5,087 bases of DNA, from NCBI GenBank assembly GCA_007124345.1, contig SLFH01000252.1, positions 1 through 5,087 on the forward strand. Reading direction: 5' to 3'. This document shows positions 1 through 5,087 of the stretch, piece by piece. The position numbers and the translations under genes are program-made. Under the pieces are notes generated by a model that saw only the letters and a program-made list of their open reading frames with translations, did no database searches and had not been told where the DNA came from. Source of the DNA: Phycisphaerales bacterium (GTDB lineage Bacteria; Planctomycetota; Phycisphaerae; Phycisphaerales; UBA1924). Positions within the stretch are counted from its first letter, which is position 1, and each line of letters starts with the position of its first letter.

Positions 1-1
1 C

Positions 2-2143
2 AAGGACGCGGCCAGGACCACCGGCACCGCCGTCGTCTTCAGGCCCGACTCGACGATCTTCCCCGACACGACCTTCGATTACGGCATCCTGCAGGCCCGC
101 CTGCGCGAGCTCTCGTTCCTCAACCCGGGCGTGACGATCCGGCTCTCCGACGAGCGAGTGGGCGCCGACGGCAAGCCCCGCTCGGAGACCTTCCGAGCCG
201 AGAACGGCTTGGTCGAGTATGTCCAGCACCTGATGGCGAACAAGTCGCCCGTCTGCCGCCCGATCCACGCCCAGCGGGTGGACGATGACCGCGGCCTCAT
301 CTGCGAAGTCGCGATGCAGTACCACGACGGGTACAACGAGATGCTGCTGACCTTCGCCAACAACATCAACAATGTCGACGGGGGCACGCACGGCCAAGGC
401 TTCAAGGCGGCGCTGACTCGCACGCTGAACAACTACGCCAAGAAGTCAGGCCTGCTGCGCGAGAAAGACCCGAGCCCCTCGGGCGAGGACCTCCGCGAGG
501 GCATGATCGCGATCGTCTCGGTCAAGCTGCCCGACCCCGCGTTCAACAACCAGCCCAAAGAGAAGCTGCTGAACCCCGAGATCGAGGCGTTCACGGCCCA
601 GGCCGTCTCCGACGCGCTGAACCAGTGGCTCGAAGAGAACCCGGCTGAGGCGAAACGCCTGTGCCAGAAGGGCGTGATGGCCGCCCAGGCGCGCGAGGCG
701 GCCCGCAAGGCCCGCGAGCTGACCAGGCGCAAGAGCGCCCTCGACTCGGGCTCGATGCCCCACAAGCTCCGCGACTGCAAGACCAAGGATGTCGAGCGGA
801 GCGAGATGTTCATCGTCGAAGGTGATTCTGCAGGCGGCAGCGCCACACAGTGCCGCGATGTCGAGACGCAGGCGATCCTCCCCCTCCGCGGCAAGCTGCT
901 CAATGTCGAAAAGGCCCGCATCGACAAGATCCTCGCCTTCGAGGAAATCAGGACGCTGATCGCGGCCCTCCGCTGCGGCATCGGCGGCGACTTTGACATC
1001 AGCCGCCTCCGCTACGGCAAGGTCGTCATCATGACCGACGCCGATGTGGACGGGAGCCACATCCGCACGCTGCTGCTCACCTTCTTCTTCCGCCAGATGC
1101 CCGAGCTGATCCGCAAGGGGCATGTGTACATCGCCCAGCCCCCGCTCTTCCAGCTCGCCCGCGGCAAGAAGACGGCGTATGTCGTCAACCAGCGCGAGAT
1201 GTCCGACCGCCTGACAGAGATCGGGCTCGAGTCTTCGGCGCTGATCGTGCGCGACATCACCGGCTTGTCCGAGATCGGGGGCGAGGCGCCCGAGATCCGG
1301 CGGATCGAGGGCCAGGACCTCCGTCGCGCCGTCAGCCGCCTGCGCAGGCTCGGCGAGCTTGTGGAGATCGCCGAGCGGCGCGGCGTCCGCTTCACCGATC
1401 TGCTGGAAACACGCGCCCAGGACCCCGAGGGCAAGGGCCGCCTCCCCCGCTTCCGCCTGACCTGGCAAGGGCCGGAGGGTTCGGGCCAGGTCTTTTGCTG
1501 GTCGGAAGCCGAGGCGCACGCGCGTGTTGAAGCCGAGGGCCTCCGCCTCGCCGACGACAGCCCCGACGAGCCCGCAGAAGACGGCTCCGAAGCGGGCGAG
1601 GCCGAGGGACCGGCCTCCAACCTGGGCGTCGCGACGATCCGCGAGCTCCACGAGAACCGCGAGCTCGAGCGTGTGTTCGAGGAGCTCACAGCCGTCGGCC
1701 TGGAGATCGACGACTACGGGCTCAAGCAGGAAGAGTCGATCACCGGCGCAACGCTGCCGGCCCGCTTCGCCTGGGTGACCGAGGCGAAGGGCGCGATCCG
1801 GCGTCCGGCGTCGTCGCCCGAAGAGGCCGAGGGCGAGGAGTCGGGCGAATCGCCGGCGGAGAAGTTCGTCGAGGCGGAGAACATCCCCGCGATCCTCGAC
1901 GCGCTGCACGAGATCGGGCGGCGCGGGCTGGAGGTCAAGCGCTTCAAGGGCCTGGGCGAGATGGACGCCGAGCAGCTGTGGGTCACCACGATGGACCCCG
2001 AGCGGCGCGTGCTTCTGCGCGTGACCTGGGACATGGGCCAGGAGGCCGAGTACCTGTTTACCACGCTGATGGGCGAGCATGTCGAGCCGCGGCGCAAGTT
2101 CATCGAGGACCACGCGCTGGATGTAAAAAACCTCGATGTCTGA
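2..2143 (+). CDS. gyrB: DNA gyrase subunit B, 5'-truncated by window edge
   Basis: ATPase and TOPRIM subunit of DNA gyrase, which with GyrA introduces negative supercoils in the cytoplasm. The frame is open from base 2, so the gene starts before the window; compared with E. coli GyrB roughly 165 N-terminal residues (most of the GHKL ATP pocket) are missing. The 713 visible residues begin in the transducer region (RLRELSFLNPGV). The GTG at 131 is an internal valine, not a start. Order seen, in fragment numbering: QPK at 184-186 in the place of the QTK loop; TOPRIM with EGDSAGG from 273 (base 818) and the metal-binding DADVD at 346-350 (1037-1051); QPPLF; a long insert at about 398-626 with two acidic linkers; then the GyrB tail KRFKGLGEM (from 1937), ending in TGA at 2141. 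The long insert favours GyrB over ParE. Extrapolated full length is near 880 residues, longer than E. coli's 804. The catalytic TOPRIM residues look intact. Confidence 0.96.
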   Translation, partial: KDAARTTGTAVVFRPDSTIFPDTTFDYGILQARLRELSFLNPGVTIRLSDERVGADGKPRSETFRAENGLVEYVQHLMANKSPVCRPIHAQRVDDDRGLICEVAMQYHDGYNEMLLTFANNINNVDGGTHGQGFKAALTRTLNNYAKKSGLLREKDPSPSGEDLREGMIAIVSVKLPDPAFNNQPKEKLLNPEIEAFTAQAVSDALNQWLEENPAEAKRLCQKGVMAAQAREAARKARELTRRKSALDSGSMPHKLRDCKTKDVERSEMFIVEGDSAGGSATQCRDVETQAILPLRGKLLNVEKARIDKILAFEEIRTLIAALRCGIGGDFDISRLRYGKVVIMTDADVDGSHIRTLLLTFFFRQMPELIRKGHVYIAQPPLFQLARGKKTAYVVNQREMSDRLTEIGLESSALIVRDITGLSEIGGEAPEIRRIEGQDLRRAVSRLRRLGELVEIAERRGVRFTDLLETRAQDPEGKGRLPRFRLTWQGPEGSGQVFCWSEAEAHARVEAEGLRLADDSPDEPAEDGSEAGEAEGPASNLGVATIRELHENRELERVFEELTAVGLEIDDYGLKQEESITGATLPARFAWVTEAKGAIRRPASSPEEAEGEESGESPAEKFVEAENIPAILDALHEIGRRGLEVKRFKGLGEMDAEQLWVTTMDPERRVLLRVTWDMGQEAEYLFTTLMGEHVEPRRKFIEDHALDVKNLDV
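1193..1879 (+). other. GyrB insert domain between TOPRIM and tail
   Basis: This segment of about 230 codons separates the conserved TOPRIM end from the conserved NIPAILDAL/KRFKGLGEM tail. It starts with a predicted helical part (EMSDRLTEIGLESS), continues with an Arg/Leu/Glu-rich helical stretch, and carries two acidic low-complexity linkers at about 1549-1617 and 1808-1860, rich in Glu, Asp, Pro, Ala and Gly. E. coli GyrB has an insert of about 170 residues at the same place that helps contact GyrA and DNA; this one is longer. The boundaries are estimated from where similarity to ordinary GyrB stops and resumes. Confidence 0.7.
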
Positions 2144-2274
2144 GGCCGCGTCGTCGGGCCGCTGCAGAAACGGACCTTGCCCGCCCTGCGTGAGGCACGC
2201 GCCGCGGGGGTCGGGGTCCGAAAACACTCCGGCGATTGCAGCAACGACCGAGTCGAACCGATCTCCCGCCTGAC

Positions 2275-2292
2275 GCCCGAGACCCTTCGGGC
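2275..2292 (+). other. Small hairpin just before the PilZ-gene ribosome binding site
   Basis: GCCCGA (2275-2280) is complementary to TCGGGC (2287-2292) with a 6-base loop, giving a six-pair GC-rich stem that ends 9 bases before the Shine-Dalgarno. It lacks a T tail, so it is not an intrinsic terminator. It could affect translation or RNA stability, but a stem of this size can occur by chance at this GC content. Confidence 0.3.
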
Positions 2293-2301
2293 CAACGGAC
2301 C

Positions 2302-2308
2302 GGGGAGG
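2302..2308 (+). promoter_or_regulatory. Strong Shine-Dalgarno fixing the PilZ-gene start
   Basis: GGGGAGG ends 8 bases before the ATG at 2317 and contains the full GGAGG core. This makes 2317 a much better start than the in-frame TTG at 2236, which would add 27 residues of non-conserved, intergenic-looking sequence. Confidence 0.85.
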
Positions 2309-2316
2309 TTTTCGGC

Positions 2317-3468
2317 ATGGATCATGGCACACAGAGCCGCATCGGCGGGACGAGTTGCGGACGCGTCAACTCGCTGGGCATCAGCGGGCACGACCTCGAC
2401 CGAACGCTCGAGTCGATCGAACTCGGCAAGACGGAAGTCTCCGCCAAGGGACGGTCTTTCGTGCGCCACCCGTTCCGCCTCGACAAGGTCCACATGCGGG
2501 TCAAGCGCGAGGGGAGCGGGACAAACATCCGCGTCGCCTGCCGCAACCTCTCGCGCGGCGGCATCTCGGTGCTCCACAACGCGTATGTGCACCCCGACAC
2601 GCCGGTGGCGATGGTCCTGCCCCATGTGACAGACGGGCCGAAGCTGATCGAGGGCGTGGTGCGCCGCTGCCGCTATGTGCGCAGTACGATCCACGAGGTA
2701 GGGATCGAGTTCCTCAAGCCGATCAAGGTCTCCGACTTCCTGCAAGCCGATCCGTTCAGCGATTGGTACAGCCTGGAGACAGTCGACCCGACCAGTCTGG
2801 TGGGCACGGTGGTGCTGGTCGACAGCTCCGAGCTGGACCGTCGCGTGGTCGAGCACTTCCTGCGCCGGACGCAGCTCCGCATCCGCACCGCCAAGGGTGT
2901 CGAGGACGCGATCGCCAAGATCAAGGAAGGATGCGACCTGGTGATCTCCGAGTTCTCGCTGGGCGAGAAGACGGGGCGAGACCTGATCGCCTCCATGTGG
3001 GAGATCGGCTCGCATACGCCGGTCATCCTGACCACCTGCGACGCCTCGGAGGGCGCCAAGGCCCGGATGACCGCCTCCGGCGCCGACGCCTACCTGCTCA
3101 AGCCGATGGACGAATCGCTCCTGCTGCGCGCCGCGGCGGAGTTCCTGATCGTCCAACGCGACTGCCGCAAGCAGGCGAACGACAGCCGCAGAGCCGCCGA
3201 CCTGCCCCCCGCCCTGCTCGACAGCTTCACCGAGGAACTCTCACGCATGGCGGGCGAGCTCGACGAAGCGATGGCGGCCGACGATGTCGAACGCTGTCGA
3301 GGCCTGGCGATGCGCCTCCAAAGCTCCGCGGCGACCTTCGGGTTCGCGGCGCTGGGACGCCTCGCCGCCGAGAGCGCCGGGTGCCTGACGGCCGGGGGGA
3401 GCGTGGAATCTTCGACAGACCAGCTCCAGGCCCTGCTGGACGCCTGCCGCTCGCCCGTGCGGGGGTAG
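2317..3468 (+). CDS. PilZ - degenerate receiver - degenerate HPt fusion protein
   Basis: A predicted cytoplasmic c-di-GMP effector of 383 residues with no signal peptide or membrane segment. Residues 1-45 are a tail of unknown role. Residues about 47-143 form a PilZ domain with both ligand motifs: RHPFR at 50-54 (RxxxR) and NLSRGG at 77-82 (NxSxxG). Residues about 164-280 have the receiver fold: hydrophobic VVLV strand then D169-S170, T240, and K262 in YLLKP. The phosphoacceptor position in DLVISE is Glu212 instead of Asp, and one aspartate of the metal pair is Ser170. Residues about 297-378 resemble an HPt four-helix bundle; its usual H-x-L-K-(G/S)-S motif reads MRLQSSAATFG, with Met332 where the phosphorylated His belongs, and there is no His anywhere after residue 282. 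PilZ therefore looks competent while both phosphotransfer sites look dead. The start is set by the Shine-Dalgarno; the stop is TAG at 3466. No output domain such as DNA binding or GGDEF is seen, so it probably acts through protein contacts. Target process (motility, adhesion, secretion) is unknown. Confidence 0.88.
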   Translation: MDHGTQSRIGGTSCGRVNSLGISGHDLDRTLESIELGKTEVSAKGRSFVRHPFRLDKVHMRVKREGSGTNIRVACRNLSRGGISVLHNAYVHPDTPVAMVLPHVTDGPKLIEGVVRRCRYVRSTIHEVGIEFLKPIKVSDFLQADPFSDWYSLETVDPTSLVGTVVLVDSSELDRRVVEHFLRRTQLRIRTAKGVEDAIAKIKEGCDLVISEFSLGEKTGRDLIASMWEIGSHTPVILTTCDASEGAKARMTASGADAYLLKPMDESLLLRAAAEFLIVQRDCRKQANDSRRAADLPPALLDSFTEELSRMAGELDEAMAADDVERCRGLAMRLQSSAATFGFAALGRLAAESAGCLTAGGSVESSTDQLQALLDACRSPVRG

Positions 3469-3469
3469 T

Positions 3470-3513
3470 TGGCGCGTTCAGAATTCGCCACTTGATGCGC
3501 ACGAGCCTGCGCA
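3470..3513 (+). terminator. Two tandem hairpins after the PilZ gene, terminator-like
   Basis: Directly after the TAG, TGGCG (3470-3474) pairs with CGCCA (3486-3490); the stem continues with one mismatch, a G-T and two T-A pairs around a 3-base loop. A second stem follows, TGCGCA (3496-3501) with TGCGCA (3508-3513) around a 6-base loop. The following bases are A-rich rather than T-rich, so this is not a standard intrinsic terminator on this strand. It could stabilise the 3' end of the transcript or aid factor-dependent termination. Confidence 0.35.
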
Positions 3514-3600
3514 AACAAAACGCATACAAAATGTCGCCTTCAAAAAATTCCCCTCCATCAAGTTTTTGCCTTTCGCGACGCCCGATATCCAGTTACACTG
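3514..3600 (+). promoter_or_regulatory. A-tract leader region, likely promoter area of the small exported protein
   Basis: The 192-base gap 3469-3660 is about 50% GC by hand count, the lowest in the window. It contains A tracts at 3517-3520, 3528-3531 and 3542-3547 and a T tract at 3563-3567, features that can bend DNA or act as upstream elements. Possible core elements are TTGCCT (3566-3571) and TACACT (3594-3599), but the 22-base spacing is too long for a standard sigma-70 pair, and GATATC (3584-3589) gives a spacing that is too short. A promoter here is likely from context (new gene after a break in composition), but its exact position is not supported. Confidence 0.3.
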
Positions 3601-3646
3601 AATGCGGTGTACGAGGATTCACAGTGACCCACTCGGGCAAAGTTCT

Positions 3647-3654
3647 GGAAGGAA
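3647..3654 (+). promoter_or_regulatory. Ribosome binding site of the small exported protein
   Basis: GGAAGGAA contains the AGGA core and ends 6 bases before the ATG at 3661. It supports that start and supports this being a translated gene despite its unusual composition. Confidence 0.7.
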
Positions 3655-3660
3655 TCAACG

Positions 3661-4188
3661 ATGCAAAAAGGCACTTACGCAACAATCGGCGTCATTGCCG
3701 CTGGAGTGTTTTTCGGGGCGGCTGGGATTCACGCCTCCGTTTCCGCGAAAGCAACGAGCAGTCCTGCGCCAACCGCAATGCCCGACGGGTTCGAGCGAGA
3801 GAGCGACTCTGTGATCCGGGACAGTAGCCGTGTACCTATGGATGCTTTTTCACAGACCGCACAATTCCTCAAGAGCGTCCCAGTGACTTCCTTTGATCTC
3901 CATCCATCGGGATCGCTGGCGGCATTCACTGTTCACGGCACAACCCCTTCACCATTCGACAAGCCTGTTACCGCTCGAGTATCGAGTGTCACGATCGATC
4001 ACGGCGGCGCCCTGTTGGGCATGACATTCGCTACCGAAGACTCGGGATGCGATATGACCGTCATCATCCATGATGATGGAACAAGAAGCTACATCTGCAA
4101 TGTCACCACTTGCACGAGCACATGCGCGACAAAGATTGAAGGCGACGGACCGTTTGTCATCACCTGCGAGTGCATCCCATCCGACTAA
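3661..4188 (+). CDS. Small exported six-cysteine protein, function unknown
   Basis: A 175-residue protein that I do not recognise. The N-terminus is a typical signal peptide: Lys3, a hydrophobic stretch at about 8-23, and a likely cleavage site after VSA at 27-29, leaving about 146 mature residues. There is no lipobox cysteine and no second membrane segment. The middle is Ser/Thr/Pro-rich. The last 46 residues hold all six cysteines: C130, C146, C151, C155, C169 and C171. The even number and the predicted export suggest up to three disulfides, or possibly a metal site. The C-terminal part alternates short beta-like strands (MTVIIHDDG, SYICNVTTC, FVITCEC). The gene is about 55% GC against roughly 62-72% in sampled lines of the flanking genes, and uses more A-ending codons. 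It starts with ATG after a good Shine-Dalgarno and stops at TAA 4186. It could be a lineage-specific envelope or secreted factor; function is not inferable from sequence alone. Confidence 0.75.
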   Translation: MQKGTYATIGVIAAGVFFGAAGIHASVSAKATSSPAPTAMPDGFERESDSVIRDSSRVPMDAFSQTAQFLKSVPVTSFDLHPSGSLAAFTVHGTTPSPFDKPVTARVSSVTIDHGGALLGMTFATEDSGCDMTVIIHDDGTRSYICNVTTCTSTCATKIEGDGPFVITCECIPSD

Positions 4189-4204
4189 GCCGCTTTGCCA
4201 CAGA

Positions 4205-4230
4205 CCCGGCTGCTGTCTTCTGCGGCTGGG
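4205..4230 (+). other. GC-rich hairpin between exported-protein gene and kinase gene
   Basis: Bases 4205-4213 (CCCGGCTGC) pair with 4222-4230 (GCGGCTGGG): nine pairs including two G-T pairs, with an 8-base loop. It lies in the 72-base gap and is followed by an A/C-rich stretch, not by Ts. It may slow transcription or shield the preceding mRNA end. The 8-mer TGCGGCTG occurs at 4221-4228 and again at 4249-4256, so part of the pattern may be simple repetition. Confidence 0.35.
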
Positions 4231-4260
4231 CACAACAAACAGCAACCGTGCGGCTGCGGT

Positions 4261-5087
4261 ATGCAAGATTTCGATCAGAAGGTCGGCAGTGCGGTTCGTT
4301 CGCCGGTTCGTGGCTGGCAGGCCCTTTCGGGCGGGTGCGTGGCGGATGTCCGCCTCGCGACGCTCGCCGACGGGAGGCGCGTGGTCGTCAAGGCCGGCGA
4401 GCCGGGCTCGAAGCTTGATGTCGAGGGGCGGATGCTCCGCTACCTCGCCGAGCACTCGTTGCTCCCCGTACCCGAAGTCTTCGTCGATGACGACGATCTG
4501 CTGGTGATGGCGTACATCGAGCACGGGGGCGGGCTGGGGCGTGAGGGCGAGCGCCACGCCGCGGAGATCCTCGCCGCCCTGCACAACATCAAGCCGACCG
4601 ACGCGGGCGAATCGCAAAACGCCTACGGCCTCGGCTTCGACACGCTGATCGGGGGCCTGCCCCAGCCCAACGGGTGGGACGGATCGTGGGCGTCGTTCTT
4701 CGGAAAGCGACGCCTCGTCGAGATGGCCGAGCAGGCGGCCCGCGCCGGCCGCTGCGACCGGAAGCTGGTCGCCCGGATCGAGTCGCTCTGCGGGAAGATG
4801 AACGAGCTGATCGGCGAGGCCTCGCCGCCCGGGCTGATTCATGGCGATGTCTGGTCGGGCAATGTGCTCGCCGGCGAGGGGCGCGTCGCGGGGCTGATCG
4901 ACCCGGCGATCTATTACGCCGACCCGGAGGTCGAGCTGGCGTTCATCACGCTCTTCTCGACCTTCGGGCGCGCGTTCTTCGAGCGGTACGACGAGCTGCG
5001 TCCGATACGCAAAGGATTTTTCGAGACGCGGAAGGACCTCTACAACCTCTACCCGCTGCTGGTGCACACGCGTCTGTTCGGTGGCGG
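4261..5087 (+). CDS. Fructosamine-3-kinase family protein, 3'-truncated by window edge
   Basis: Member of the fructosamine kinase family (aminoglycoside-phosphotransferase-like fold). Characterised members phosphorylate ketosamines on sugars or glycated proteins so that the adduct breaks down, a deglycation repair role in the cytoplasm. The 275 visible residues are nearly all of the usual length of about 290. Seen in order: glycine-rich loop SGGC at 23-26; ATP-binding Lys44 in VVVK; Glu55 in VEGRML as the helix-C partner; the hydrophobic hinge LLVMAYIE; catalytic loop HGDVWSGN at 194-201 with Asp196 and Asn201; metal-binding Asp214 in LIDPA; then the family signature YYADPEVELAF and the tail LYNLYPLLVHTRLFGG. 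Cys26 occupies the loop position of the redox-sensitive cysteine described in plant and human members. ATG 4261 is chosen because the frame is closed by the upstream TAA at 4186 and the only other candidate, TTG 4195, adds unconserved sequence. No Shine-Dalgarno is visible before this start. Substrate cannot be told from sequence. Confidence 0.92.
   Translation, partial: MQDFDQKVGSAVRSPVRGWQALSGGCVADVRLATLADGRRVVVKAGEPGSKLDVEGRMLRYLAEHSLLPVPEVFVDDDDLLVMAYIEHGGGLGREGERHAAEILAALHNIKPTDAGESQNAYGLGFDTLIGGLPQPNGWDGSWASFFGKRRLVEMAEQAARAGRCDRKLVARIESLCGKMNELIGEASPPGLIHGDVWSGNVLAGEGRVAGLIDPAIYYADPEVELAFITLFSTFGRAFFERYDELRPIRKGFFETRKDLYNLYPLLVHTRLFGG

Larger units (their letters stand above)
2144..2316. 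other. Intergenic region gyrB to PilZ gene
   Basis: A 173-base GC-rich gap without a convincing gene. Reading frames that cross it in other phases are shadows of the neighbours. It holds a short stem (GCGTG 2188-2192 with CACGC 2196-2200, 3-base loop) and a second hairpin at 2275-2292. Neither is followed by a T run, so no intrinsic terminator for gyrB is visible. A TTGCAG at 2236 with GATCTC 18 bases later is too weak to call a promoter. Confidence 0.5.

Noticed and set aside
131..133. GTG at 131 as the start of a 670-residue protein
   Set aside because: The frame is open to base 2 and the upstream residues (GTAVVFRPD, RLRELSFLNPGV) are clear GyrB transducer sequence, so this GTG is an internal valine.
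2236..2316. TTG at 2236 as the start of the PilZ protein
   Set aside because: There is no good Shine-Dalgarno and the extra 27 residues look non-coding, whereas ATG 2317 has GGGGAGG at ideal distance.
2144..2316. c-di-GMP (GEMM) riboswitch before the PilZ gene
   Set aside because: It would fit the biology, but I find none of the conserved GEMM core elements there, only short GC stems.
446..2332. Long open frame on the minus strand opposite gyrB
   Set aside because: It is antiparallel to a conserved gyrB, shows no recognisable domain, and is typical of spurious antisense frames in GC-rich DNA. The same applies to minus-strand frames at 1714-3156 and 3949-5067.
2355..3827. 490-residue + strand frame overlapping the PilZ gene
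   Set aside because: It is a +1/+2 shadow rich in Arg, Gly and Pro, without domains, running across a real stop and into the next gene in the wrong phase.
3469..4188. Mobile element as the cause of the low-GC stretch
   Set aside because: No transposase, integrase, terminal inverted repeats or flanking target duplication is visible.
4195..4260. TTG 4195 start or fusion of the kinase to the exported protein by stop-codon readthrough
   Set aside because: The two genes are in the same frame, separated only by TAA 4186, but the intervening 72 bases code nothing conserved and ATG 4261 gives the normal family length.

Overview
The window is GC-rich (about 60-70% GC in most of it) and all genes lie on the + strand. 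It has the texture of a high-GC planctomycete-like genome, perhaps Phycisphaerae. That guess rests on the GyrB with a long, acidic insert, the PilZ-receiver fusion and the overall composition. No rRNA or other decisive marker is present, so the taxonomy is tentative.

Layout. Positions 2-2143 hold the 3' four-fifths of a DNA gyrase B gene whose beginning lies before the window. After a 173-base gap with no visible gene comes a complete 383-residue protein (2317-3468) with a strong Shine-Dalgarno. It joins an apparently intact c-di-GMP-binding PilZ domain to a receiver domain and an HPt-like four-helix domain. Both phosphorelay domains have lost their phosphoacceptor residue. Next is a stretch of lower GC: a 192-base, A-tract-containing intergenic region (about 50% GC) and a small gene (3661-4188, about 55% GC) for an exported six-cysteine protein that I do not recognise. 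The window ends in a nearly complete fructosamine-3-kinase family gene (4261 to the right edge), about 68% GC in a sampled 60-base line.

How they fit together. No operon or shared pathway is evident. gyrB is housekeeping (negative supercoiling). The PilZ fusion is a probable c-di-GMP effector. The small exported protein has its own leader region. The kinase is a probable deglycation or metabolite-repair enzyme 72 bases downstream of it.

The two most interesting signals are the PilZ-pseudoREC-pseudoHPt protein and a window-wide absence of the palindrome ACGT. At every Asp/Asn/His/Tyr-Val junction the T-ending codon is used (20 of 20), although these amino acids otherwise mostly take C-ending codons here. 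This suggests a genome-level restriction or methylation footprint. I found no CRISPR array, tRNA, rRNA, transposase or insertion-sequence ends.
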